A stretch of DNA of 12,080 bases from positions 1-12,080 of the forward strand of contig JAQCAK010000019.1 in assembly GCA_027621895.1 (NCBI GenBank). The letters run 5' to 3'. Source of the stretch: Pseudomonadota bacterium (lineage in GTDB: Bacteria > Pseudomonadota > Gammaproteobacteria > Pseudomonadales > Azotimanducaceae). Position numbers and translations under genes: made by a program. Under the pieces are notes generated by a model, which worked only from the letters and a program-made list of their open reading frames with translations, was not told where the DNA came from and searched no databases. This document shows positions 1 through 6,136 of this stretch, in pieces; position 1 is the first letter of the stretch; each line of letters begins with the position of its first letter.

Positions 1-237
1 GGGTTCCCAGAAATGACAGGCGGGACCATCAACGGTGGCCGAATAATCCTGCAGGAAGGCCGTCCAGTCCGGCGGCTGTCCCTCGGCGGCCAGTCGCCAG
101 GTTTCAAAGTGCTGCTGCGCTTCTGCTTCAAACATGTGGTAGCAGGGCCTGCCCAGCAATTGTTCCAGGGCCAGCTTCAGGGAATTGGTACCCGTCCGGC
201 CAATGCCTGCACCGATAATGTGCAGTCCTTCAGTCAT
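1..237 (-). CDS. Sulfotransferase-like P-loop protein, N-terminal fragment
   Basis: The first 79 residues of a gene whose 3' part lies beyond the left edge. It starts at the ATG complementary to 235-237, 45 bases after the stop of the carbonic anhydrase gene and on the same strand, so the two may be co-transcribed. The upstream region is G-rich, but no strong Shine-Dalgarno is visible. A glycine-rich phosphate loop (GIGRTGTNSL, residues 11-20) directly follows the first beta strand, and PCYHMFE follows at 31-37. This pairing is typical of a bacterial and eukaryotic sulfotransferase-related P-loop family (Sulfotransfer_4 type), in which the loop binds the 5'-phosphosulfate of PAPS. The acceptor substrate cannot be inferred. 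Many members of this family have no proven sulfotransferase activity, so the name is a family label. With no signal peptide it is probably cytoplasmic. Confidence 0.78.
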   Translation of the reverse strand, partial: MTEGLHIIGAGIGRTGTNSLKLALEQLLGRPCYHMFEAEAQQHFETWRLAAEGQPPDWTAFLQDYSATVDGPACHFWEP

Positions 238-282
238 GGGCCACCGCCCGGCTGTAGCTGTCGTTGCAGCAGAAATTCCACA

Positions 283-909
283 TCATGGCGATTGCAAACC
301 CTCCAGGTCTTCCAGGCTGCTGACCCGGTAACCCAGGTCCCTGAGCAGGCCGTCATTAACACCGTAAACCCAACCGTGAACATCAATCTCCTGACCACGC
401 CGCCAGGCCTCCTTCATCACGGTACTGCGGGAAAGAGACAGCACCTGCTGGCGCACATTCAGCTCGCAGAGCCGGTCTGCTGCTTCGTGAACCGGCAGGT
501 CACCCAGCGCGGGCCTGTTCTGCTCCCACAGCTCTCGAATCCCGGACAACCAGTGATCCACAACACCTTCCGTGTCATGACCCATGGCGGCCTCAACACC
601 GGCACAGCCATAGTGGCCGCAGATGATGACGTGACGCACCTGGATAACCCGGATAGCGAATTCCACTACAGACATGCAGTTGATATCCGTCTGGAAGACC
701 ACGTTGGCGACATTGCGGTGAACAAAAACTTCGCCGGGCATCAGGCCGGTAATCTGGTTTGCCGGCACCCTGCTGTCTGAGCATCCGATCCAGAGGAACT
801 TCGGCTTCTGCTGGTTTGACAGGCGCTGGAAGAATCCGGGATCTTCGGCCTCCACCTGTTTCGCCCAGGCACGGTTGCGCTCGAAGAGTTCTGTGATGTC
901 GTTTGCCAT
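283..909 (-). CDS. can: Beta-class carbonic anhydrase (Can type)
   Basis: Zinc enzyme that interconverts CO2 and bicarbonate in the cytoplasm, supplying bicarbonate for carboxylases and pH balance. The 208-residue protein carries the full beta-class set: C43, the D45-R47 dyad (in CSDSR), and H99 and C102 (in HYGC). W40, R65 and Y182 also fall where the type II allosteric enzymes of E. coli and Haemophilus have W39, R64 and Y181 (numbering from memory), so inhibition by bound bicarbonate is likely. The N-terminus (ITELFERNRAWAKQ, DPGFF) and C-terminal WVYGVNDGLLRDL match E. coli Can closely. The ATG at 909 is preferred over an in-frame start 16 residues upstream because homology begins here and an AGGGG lies about 11 bases before it. 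Length is close to the usual 215-220 residues, with a slightly short tail. The sulfotransferase-like gene follows. Confidence 0.96.
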   Translation of the reverse strand: MANDITELFERNRAWAKQVEAEDPGFFQRLSNQQKPKFLWIGCSDSRVPANQITGLMPGEVFVHRNVANVVFQTDINCMSVVEFAIRVIQVRHVIICGHYGCAGVEAAMGHDTEGVVDHWLSGIRELWEQNRPALGDLPVHEAADRLCELNVRQQVLSLSRSTVMKEAWRRGQEIDVHGWVYGVNDGLLRDLGYRVSSLEDLEGLQSP

Positions 910-941
910 TCGCTCTGTAACCCCTGGTTTCGGCGCCGGCA

Positions 942-950
942 AGATTACCA
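942..950 (-). promoter_or_regulatory. Candidate extended -10 for carbonic anhydrase
   Basis: The minus strand reads TGG followed by TAATCT, an extended -10 element. Transcription would start about 25-30 bases before the carbonic anhydrase ATG. No convincing -35 hexamer is seen at 16-18 bases, as is usual for extended -10 promoters. This is inferred from sequence only. Confidence 0.3.
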
Positions 951-1044
951 CAGGCAAACCGGCTTTCGGTCAGCTTTCGCTGCCGCACGCCGCCACGAAG
1001 GCGGATCAGCCACACAGGCCGGTACGGCATCAAAGTCCGCCAAT

Positions 1045-1106
1045 CGCTGTTAGAATGCCTGAATCAGACGTTCAGCAGTAACCTGCTGGACCCAAACGCT
1101 GTTAGA
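1045..1106 (+). repeat. 10-base direct repeat upstream of lipoprotein gene
   Basis: CGCTGTTAGA occurs at 1045-1054 and again at 1097-1106, 52 bases apart start to start, which is close to five helical turns. The first copy overlaps the -10 candidate and the second runs into the Shine-Dalgarno. The repeat is seen directly. A regulatory role is only a possibility. Confidence 0.5.
1048..1056 (+). promoter_or_regulatory. Candidate extended -10 for lipoprotein gene
   Basis: TGT followed by TAGAAT makes an extended -10 element about 63 bases before the GTG start. The -35 region at 1027-1034 is poor. The flanking bases match the candidate promoter of the enoyl-CoA isomerase gene at 5375-5390 in 14 of 16 positions, which strengthens both calls. 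Confidence 0.45.
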
Positions 1107-1113
1107 GGGAGAA
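1104..1113 (+). promoter_or_regulatory. Ribosome binding site selecting a GTG start
   Basis: AGAGGGAGAA lies 5 bases before the GTG at 1119. It is a strong Shine-Dalgarno and fixes the non-ATG start of the lipoprotein gene, where the signal peptide also begins. Confidence 0.7.
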
Positions 1114-1118
1114 CAACC

Positions 1119-1556
1119 GTGCTTAAAGTCATTCCGGTGCTGCTGGGACTTCTATTGGCCGCTGCCTGCACCGATCCATTCGTCGTTATTCCCGGCGGCA
1201 AGCTGCAGGGTGAGATAACTGCCATACCTGAGGACTGGGGTGTGGTACCGGAGGTCATCCAGCTCGAGGTTCGACCCGACAATCCCTATTCCGTGAATAT
1301 CTGGGGGCTGGCAGACAACGGCAACCTGTACGTCGCAACACAGGATGCCAAATGGGCGCCCATGATCACCGCTGACGAGCGTGTCCGCGTGCGAATCGAG
1401 GATAACCTTTACGAGCTGAAGGCGACCCGTGTCCAGGACGACCAGGAAATCGCCAACGTGGTTGAATCCTATGCGCGCAAGTACAACATGGATCCCGATG
1501 ATGGCAGCTGGGCTGAAACCGGCCAGGTTTTTCGACTGACTGCCCGCAACCGGTAA
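1119..1556 (+). CDS. Putative lipoprotein of unknown function
   Basis: A 145-residue protein that starts at GTG. Residues 1-17 form a lipoprotein signal peptide: one lysine, a hydrophobic stretch, and the lipobox LAAAC with acylated C17. The residue after the cysteine is threonine rather than aspartate, so outer-membrane sorting by Lol is more likely than inner-membrane retention. The mature part is soluble. A segment near residues 55-105 (YSVNIWGLADNG, LYVATQ, the hydrophobic-charged VRVRIEDNLYELKATRV, then ESYARKY) resembles the split beta-barrel seen in DUF2255 and deazaflavin-dependent nitroreductase-like proteins, but no cofactor-binding residues can be assigned and the match is weak. 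The stop lies only 15 bases from the convergent transporter gene, and no terminator is visible there. Function unknown. Confidence 0.85.
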   Translation: MLKVIPVLLGLLLAAACTDPFVVIPGGKLQGEITAIPEDWGVVPEVIQLEVRPDNPYSVNIWGLADNGNLYVATQDAKWAPMITADERVRVRIEDNLYELKATRVQDDQEIANVVESYARKYNMDPDDGSWAETGQVFRLTARNR

Positions 1557-1571
1557 AAACGCAGCGGCCAG

Positions 1572-2762
1572 CTAGGCAACCGCCGCGGCCTGCCCACCCT
1601 GGCGATGCCAGAAATGGCAGACCAGCAGACTCAGGGACACCAGCACCAGCGTGACGAAGCAGAACTGCATGGCGACCACGATGTCACTGGCAAATGCCAC
1701 GATCATGCTGGACACAAAAGGCGCCAGCGTCGAGCCGAGCCCACTCATCAACTGCAGGTAAACCACGTTCTTGTGGGACGGCTGCCGAACGAAGGACAGC
1801 CCGAAGGCCACATAGGAATTGTAGGTCGCCGATACCGAGATGCCATAGACATAACCCAGCAGCAGCACCAGGGTCAGGCTGCTCGCCAGCGTCAGGGCCA
1901 GTACCGCCAGCATGGACACCAGTACAAAGCAGTAGAGCAGATACTTCACCTCGATTCTGGATGCAGCCCAGGTGCCAAACAGGGAACCCACGAAGGCCGC
2001 GGCAAATACGTTGGCCATGAATTGACCCCCCGCCTCAGGTCCCACATCAAAAGTCTGCTGGATGAACTGGGGTGCCCACACGAAGATGGAGATCTTCGCC
2101 ATCATGAACAGCAGCAGGCTGAATCCCACCAGCAGAATGCCGGGATTCCAGTTGCCGGCCAGCGTGCTTTCATCAGGTGATTCGACCTCTTCAGGCATGA
2201 CCGCGGGATCAAACGAGGAAATTGCGCTGACCAGCACCACCAGGCCCGACAGTGCAGCGACTACCAGATAAACCGAAGACCAGCCAAACTCATTGATCAC
2301 AAACCAGGTCGCCGCGCCGGAGAAAACGATGCCCCCGCCATTGAACATGGCATCCTGCGCGACCATGATCATCTGGCGGCGATGACCCTGCCACTGCTGG
2401 GTGATCACCGTGACACCACCGCAGATCACGATGGCCATCAGCGTGCCGATGAGCAGCAGCAGGACAGGCAGAAAACTGTAAGGGGCGGCAAAGTGCAGCC
2501 ACAGGATCAGAATGATCGTAACCAGATAGCTCCAGACAATGACCGGGCGAATCGCCACATAGTCAAAGACAAAAAACGCCAGGATACCGCCCAGGAAGAC
2601 GCCACCCGTAAACCAGGTGAACTGGGCTGCGACCGACGTAATCGGGACACCGTAATGGGTGGCGGCGGGTTCAGTCAGCAGGCCGACCGTCGTCACGAAT
2701 CCGGCCATGATCAGCGTGGCCAGCAACGGGATGAGCATAAGCCTGATCTGATTGAATGTCAC
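1572..2762 (-). CDS. MFS transporter, TsgA-like
   Basis: A 396-residue inner-membrane protein with about twelve hydrophobic segments in two halves. A central acidic cytoplasmic loop (residues 184-205, PEEVESPDEST) separates them. It looks most like the TsgA branch of the major facilitator superfamily. The N-terminal half has the same layout, the loop 2-3 lacks the classical GxLaDrxGrR motif, and a conserved-looking segment (RRQMIMVAQDAMFNGGG, 128-144) follows the fourth segment. The substrate is unknown; E. coli TsgA itself has no proven substrate. The start is GTG at 2762. No good Shine-Dalgarno precedes it, and the frame is closed by a stop four codons upstream, so the choice is limited. 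It follows the other transporter after 61 bases on the same strand and may be co-transcribed with it. The two proteins are not recent duplicates, since their motifs differ. Confidence 0.88.
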   Translation of the reverse strand: MTFNQIRLMLIPLLATLIMAGFVTTVGLLTEPAATHYGVPITSVAAQFTWFTGGVFLGGILAFFVFDYVAIRPVIVWSYLVTIILILWLHFAAPYSFLPVLLLLIGTLMAIVICGGVTVITQQWQGHRRQMIMVAQDAMFNGGGIVFSGAATWFVINEFGWSSVYLVVAALSGLVVLVSAISSFDPAVMPEEVESPDESTLAGNWNPGILLVGFSLLLFMMAKISIFVWAPQFIQQTFDVGPEAGGQFMANVFAAAFVGSLFGTWAASRIEVKYLLYCFVLVSMLAVLALTLASSLTLVLLLGYVYGISVSATYNSYVAFGLSFVRQPSHKNVVYLQLMSGLGSTLAPFVSSMIVAFASDIVVAMQFCFVTLVLVSLSLLVCHFWHRQGGQAAAVA

Positions 2763-2823
2763 AATGCGCAGCCATCAGGGGTTATGCACCCGAGCTTAGC
2801 AGACCACCAGCGCCGCGGACATT

Positions 2824-4083
2824 TCATTCCGGGGAAATTTCTTCAAGGGTCTTGCCTGCTGTTTCAGGTAACACCAGCCAGACCATGACCGGCACAACCA
2901 GCGCCACCCCACACAGTACCGCCACCGCCGTCCAGTTGGATTCAAAGATCAGGTACAGTCCGGAGATCGCCGACAATCCGAGTATGGCGGCGAGCGTCGA
3001 AACCATTCCCCTGAAACCTGACGCGGTTGAGCGGAACCGCGTGGGAAACAGCTCGGTACCATAGCTGGTCAGTGTCACATCACTGCCCATCACAAAGAAG
3101 ATCATGACCACCCAAAGCAGCGGCACGAACAAGCCGGTGAGCATATAAAAGCCAATGCCCGCCACGGCAAATCCTGCGGTGAATACCATGGTCACCGGCC
3201 GGCGTCCTCGCCGGTCACTCAGCCAGCCCGCAAACGGATTGCTGACCACCGCCAGCGCCCCACCCAGGAGGTTCAGCATGGCGACGTGCGCAGGCGTCCA
3301 GCCGTGTACGTCCTGCAGGTACTTGGGTGCGAAGAAGGCCGTTGAACCCGCGGCCAGCGCAAACGCGAAGACCACCGCAAGCAGTCCGTAGCTGCGCCTG
3401 GGATAGGCCGTGAACATATCCAATACCGGTCTGGCCAGGGGCTGGCGAATGTGTTCGATCTTCTGGTAGCGATGGGTTTCCGGCATGGCCTTGCGCCAGT
3501 AGGCAATCAGCAGCAAAGGCACGAGGCCAATGGCATACAGGGACCGCCAGCCGTAGGGCACGAGATCGACGAAGCCGTACATCAGTGCCGCGAACCCGGC
3601 GCCACAGGCCTGCAGCGCGCCCAGCGCACCAATCCCCCAGCCACGGTTCTCCGGCGCGAACTCCTCGGCAATCACGACCGCCGCAATCAGTGTTTCTGCA
3701 CCGGCAAAGGCCCGGGCGCCAAACTGAAACACAACGAACAGTTCCGCGTTGGGCGCCAGCGCTGTCGCTCCCGTGAACAGGGTATAACCCCCCCCCGTCA
3801 CCAGCAGCAGCAGACGCCTGCCGTATCGGTCTGCCGCAATCGCGAGGAACAGCGCAAAAAAGGAACCGGAGCGCACCAGGGCACCGAGCAGGCCCAGGTC
3901 TGATTCCGGGATCGCCAGCTCTGACTGAATCTGCTTGAGGTTCAGGGAAAACAGGTAAATGTCATATTGCTCGAAGAATGACACGGCGGCGACCAGCCCC
4001 AGCAGCTTCCACTGGTCGGCGGTCAGGTTCGGGGGGCGTCCCAGGAACCAGGTAAACCGGTACCATCGGGGTACGTTATTCAA
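2824..4083 (-). CDS. MFS transporter, sugar/organic-acid porter-like
   Basis: A 419-residue inner-membrane transporter of the major facilitator superfamily with both halves complete. The classical loop motif appears twice: D85-RYGRR (84-90) between segments 2 and 3, and D290-RRGRRP (289-296) between segments 8 and 9. PET marks follow segment 6 (201-203) and segment 12 (PETAGKTLEE, 406-415). ELFPTRFRSTASGF (344-357) is typical of sugar and aromatic-acid proton symporters. An acidic pair E38/D41 in the first segment could take part in proton coupling. The substrate is unknown. The only available start is TTG at 4083, just after an in-frame stop. It lacks a clear Shine-Dalgarno, so expression may be weak or the start may be read differently. 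A run of nine C on the plus strand (3788-3796) encodes T96-G97-G98-G99. Divergent to the FAD oxidoreductase gene. Confidence 0.9.
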   Translation of the reverse strand: MNNVPRWYRFTWFLGRPPNLTADQWKLLGLVAAVSFFEQYDIYLFSLNLKQIQSELAIPESDLGLLGALVRSGSFFALFLAIAADRYGRRLLLLVTGGGYTLFTGATALAPNAELFVVFQFGARAFAGAETLIAAVVIAEEFAPENRGWGIGALGALQACGAGFAALMYGFVDLVPYGWRSLYAIGLVPLLLIAYWRKAMPETHRYQKIEHIRQPLARPVLDMFTAYPRRSYGLLAVVFAFALAAGSTAFFAPKYLQDVHGWTPAHVAMLNLLGGALAVVSNPFAGWLSDRRGRRPVTMVFTAGFAVAGIGFYMLTGLFVPLLWVVMIFFVMGSDVTLTSYGTELFPTRFRSTASGFRGMVSTLAAILGLSAISGLYLIFESNWTAVAVLCGVALVVPVMVWLVLPETAGKTLEEISPE

Positions 4084-4222
4084 CAGGGTGACTCAACAGC
4101 GATGACCGAAATCTGTTGCTTGTTCATTACATGCAGCATAGCAGACAGCATCCGTGACTTGCGCATTGATTGGAGCAGGCTGATCCGACAAAGTGCTCGT
4201 CTTGACCCGGGGTAAAACAGCA
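4084..4222. other. Divergent intergenic region
   Basis: 139 bases between the divergent transporter and FAD oxidoreductase genes. It must hold promoters in both directions, but I find no strong -10/-35 pair. The best plus-strand pair is TTGATT with CAAAGT 17 bases on, which is poor. GGGG at 4209-4212 is the likely Shine-Dalgarno of the oxidoreductase. Confidence 0.4.
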
Positions 4223-5344
4223 ATGACAGATACCGTTGATTGTGCAGTGATCGGTGCCGGCGTGGTGGGGCTCGCGGTGGCTGGCCGGTTGGCACAGTCC
4301 GGCCTCGACACTATCGTACTGGAAAAGGCATCACTGATCGGCTCGGAAACCAGCTCACGAAACAGCGAGGTCATACACGCCGGCATCTATTACTCCCCGG
4401 GTTCACTCAAGGCCAGGCTCTGTGTTCAGGGCAGGGAGATGCTCTATGCGTACTGCGAATCTCATCAGGTCAGCCACGCTCGCTGCGGCAAGCTGATCGT
4501 GGCAACCAGTGAGTCCCAGCTCGAGGCGCTGAAAGAGATCCAGTCCAATGCGGTGAGCAATGGTGTAGGCAATCTCGAACTGCTGAACCGGGAACAGGCC
4601 CTGGCCCTGGAACCCGCCCTGGCCTGTCACGGCGCCCTGCACTCACCATCAACAGGCATCATCGACAGTCACGGACTAATGCTGGCCCTGCAAGGTGACC
4701 TGGAACGTGTCGGCGGCATGATCGCATTCGATTCACCCGTCATCAGCGGAGCCATCGAAAAAGCCGGCATCCGCCTGCAGACCGGGGGAAGCGCTGGCAT
4801 GGAATTCATCGCCAGGCACCTGGTGAATTGCGGGGGGCTGCATGCACAGGCGATCGCCCGCAAACTGGACGGCTTTCCCACGGCATTTGTACCACCGGCC
4901 CATCTTGCCCGGGGCAACTACTACAGCCTCAATGGCCGCGCGCCTTTCAGCAGGCTGATCTACCCGGTTCCCGAACCCGGCGGACTGGGTGTTCACCTGA
5001 CCCTGGACCTGGGGGGCAGTGCCCGTTTCGGTCCGGATGTGGAATGGATCGAACAGATCGATTACGACGTGGACCCCCGCCGGTCAGACGCCTTCTACCA
5101 GGAAATCCGTCGCTACTGGCCGGAGCTGCCTGATGATTCACTGTCGCCTGACTATGCAGGGATTCGCCCCAAGATCAGCGGGCCCGGGGAGCCGGCAGCG
5201 GACTTCCTGATCCAGGGCCCGGGGGACCACGGCGTTCCCGGTCTGATCAATCTGTTTGGTATCGAGTCTCCCGGCCTGACTGCCTCATTGGCCATCGCCG
5301 CGGAAGTAGATGGACTCATCTCCGGCACAAGCCAGCCAGACTGA
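4223..5344 (+). CDS. FAD-dependent oxidoreductase, L-2-hydroxyglutarate dehydrogenase family
   Basis: A 373-residue flavoprotein of the DAO/GlpD fold. The N-terminal Rossmann motif GAGVVG (11-16) with E34 at the end of the second strand binds the FAD adenosine. SETSSRNSEVIHAGIYYSPG (41-60), GKLIVAT near 89-95, and the C-terminal NLFGIESPGLTASLAIA are signatures of the L-2-hydroxyglutarate dehydrogenase/oxidase family (COG0579). Such enzymes oxidise L-2-hydroxyglutarate to 2-oxoglutarate and pass electrons to the quinone pool or oxygen. The segment before NSEVIHAG is ETSSR rather than the CHQTGH seen in E. coli LhgO, so this is a different subfamily and the true 2-hydroxy acid may differ. Length is slightly under the usual 390-420. 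The ATG at 4223 is preferred over a GTG ten codons upstream because the Rossmann fold starts right after it. No signal peptide; probably peripheral to the inner membrane. Confidence 0.88.
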   Translation: MTDTVDCAVIGAGVVGLAVAGRLAQSGLDTIVLEKASLIGSETSSRNSEVIHAGIYYSPGSLKARLCVQGREMLYAYCESHQVSHARCGKLIVATSESQLEALKEIQSNAVSNGVGNLELLNREQALALEPALACHGALHSPSTGIIDSHGLMLALQGDLERVGGMIAFDSPVISGAIEKAGIRLQTGGSAGMEFIARHLVNCGGLHAQAIARKLDGFPTAFVPPAHLARGNYYSLNGRAPFSRLIYPVPEPGGLGVHLTLDLGGSARFGPDVEWIEQIDYDVDPRRSDAFYQEIRRYWPELPDDSLSPDYAGIRPKISGPGEPAADFLIQGPGDHGVPGLINLFGIESPGLTASLAIAAEVDGLISGTSQPD

Positions 5345-5358
5345 TTTACCGAGGGCCG

Positions 5359-5403
5359 CCCTGCAGCCATACGACTGTTACAATGCCTGCTTTAACTGCA
5401 GGG
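5359..5403. repeat. 8-base inverted repeat around a promoter-like box
   Basis: CCCTGCAG at 5359-5366 and its exact complement CTGCAGGG at 5396-5403 are separated by 29 bases. The extended -10 candidate lies in the loop, and the right arm contains the AGGG that is the only Shine-Dalgarno candidate for the gene starting at 5417. No T run follows, so it is not a typical terminator of the upstream oxidoreductase gene. Confidence 0.5.
5376..5384 (+). promoter_or_regulatory. Candidate extended -10 for enoyl-CoA isomerase/GH20 pair
   Basis: TGT followed by TACAAT, five of six bases matching the consensus -10 and with the extended TGn. Transcription would start near 5391, about 26 bases before the ATG at 5417. 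The -35 region is GC-rich and poor. It would give the two downstream genes their own promoter, apart from the oxidoreductase gene. Confidence 0.5.
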
Positions 5404-5416
5404 AAAAGCCAAACCG

Positions 5417-6136
5417 ATGATCGATCTGACACGCGAGGGAGAAGTCTTCGTTCTGACCATGAACGCGGGTGAAAACCGCTGGAACACTACATTTACCCGG
5501 GCATTCGCCGAGGCCCTGGATGAAGTTGAAGCCTCTGAGGGACCGGCCGCCCTGGTTACCCGCTCGTCCTCTGAGAAGTTTTACTCCAACGGCCTGGACC
5601 TGGACTGGCGCATGTCGAAGGAGGCTGATCACCCCGGCGGCGACCGGGATGTCTTTGCCGATGAATTCATGAAACTCATGGCCCGACTGATTACCCTGGG
5701 CCTGCCCAGTGTTGCTGCAATCAACGGCCACGCCTTCGGTGCCGGCTTCATGTGCGCGCTGTGTCACGACGTTCGCATCATGCGTGAAGATCGTGGCTTT
5801 GCCTGTGCCAACGAGATAGAACTGGGGATGGTGATTCCAAAACCGGAGCTGGCGCTCTTCCGGCACAAGCTGCCCATGAATGTCTTTTTCGAGACCGTGC
5901 AGCTGGCACGACGCTGGACCGGCCCTGACGCGCTCAATGCCGGCATTGTCCAGCAAACCGCCAGCCTGGATGCCCTGCACGATGCCGCCATGGCGCGTGC
6001 CGCCGAACTGGCCAGACTCGGGGCGAACCGAAAAGCCTATAAGGGCATGAAAGAATCCATCTACGGTGAACATGCTGCCATCAACGAGCCGCATGGTGCC
6101 GCCCACATGCTCAGGCACCTGGACCAGTATCATTAA
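5417..6136 (+). CDS. Enoyl-CoA hydratase/isomerase family protein
   Basis: A 239-residue crotonase-fold protein. The oxyanion-hole segments are SNGLDLDW (57-64) and NGHAFGAGFM (103-112), followed by HDVRIMREDRG (117-127) and a Glu-containing strand ANEIELGMVIP (131-141), where E133 or E135 is the likely general acid/base. The pattern FxSNGLDLDW, HDxxxMRxDRG and ExxxGxxxP resembles the monofunctional delta3,delta2-enoyl-CoA isomerases of plants and related bacterial proteins more than the two-glutamate hydratases. The likely role is moving a double bond in unsaturated acyl-CoA during beta-oxidation in the cytoplasm, but hydratase or another crotonase reaction cannot be excluded. The ATG at 5417 has an AGGGA about 12 bases upstream, a long spacing. 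Its TAA overlaps the ATG of the GH20 gene by one base (TAATG), so the two are probably translated as a coupled pair. Confidence 0.87.
   Translation: MIDLTREGEVFVLTMNAGENRWNTTFTRAFAEALDEVEASEGPAALVTRSSSEKFYSNGLDLDWRMSKEADHPGGDRDVFADEFMKLMARLITLGLPSVAAINGHAFGAGFMCALCHDVRIMREDRGFACANEIELGMVIPKPELALFRHKLPMNVFFETVQLARRWTGPDALNAGIVQQTASLDALHDAAMARAAELARLGANRKAYKGMKESIYGEHAAINEPHGAAHMLRHLDQYH

Larger units (their letters stand above)
910..1118. other. Divergent intergenic region
   Basis: A 209-base gap between the divergent carbonic anhydrase and lipoprotein genes, the longest non-coding stretch in the window. It holds an extended -10 candidate on each strand, two copies of CGCTGTTAGA (1045-1054 and 1097-1106), a short CCGCC/GGCGG hairpin (990-1004) without a T run, and the Shine-Dalgarno of the lipoprotein gene. 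I see no RNA gene or riboswitch fold. Confidence 0.6.

Noticed and set aside
13..780. Long plus-strand open frame of 255 codons opposite the sulfotransferase-like and carbonic anhydrase genes
   Set aside because: It spans two well-supported minus-strand genes and the gap between them, and its translation has no recognisable motif. It is a shadow of GC-rich coding DNA.
990..1004. CCGCC/GGCGG hairpin in the divergent intergenic region
   Set aside because: Only five pairs with no T run on either strand and no gene ending nearby, so it is not a terminator. It is likely chance in GC-rich DNA.
593..1033. Minus-strand open frame overlapping the start of the carbonic anhydrase gene and extending into the intergenic region
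   Set aside because: It overlaps most of the carbonic anhydrase gene in another frame and is rich in Arg and Gly with no motif or ribosome binding site.
1557..1585. Possible terminator between the convergent lipoprotein and TsgA-like transporter genes
   Set aside because: Only a five-pair GCGGC/GCCGC stem with a 13-base loop can be drawn, half of it inside the transporter coding region, and there is no T run.
1605..2180. Plus-strand open frame rich in Gln and His opposite the TsgA-like transporter
   Set aside because: The composition is what antisense reading of hydrophobic Leu/Val-rich codons produces. The transporter on the minus strand explains the stretch.
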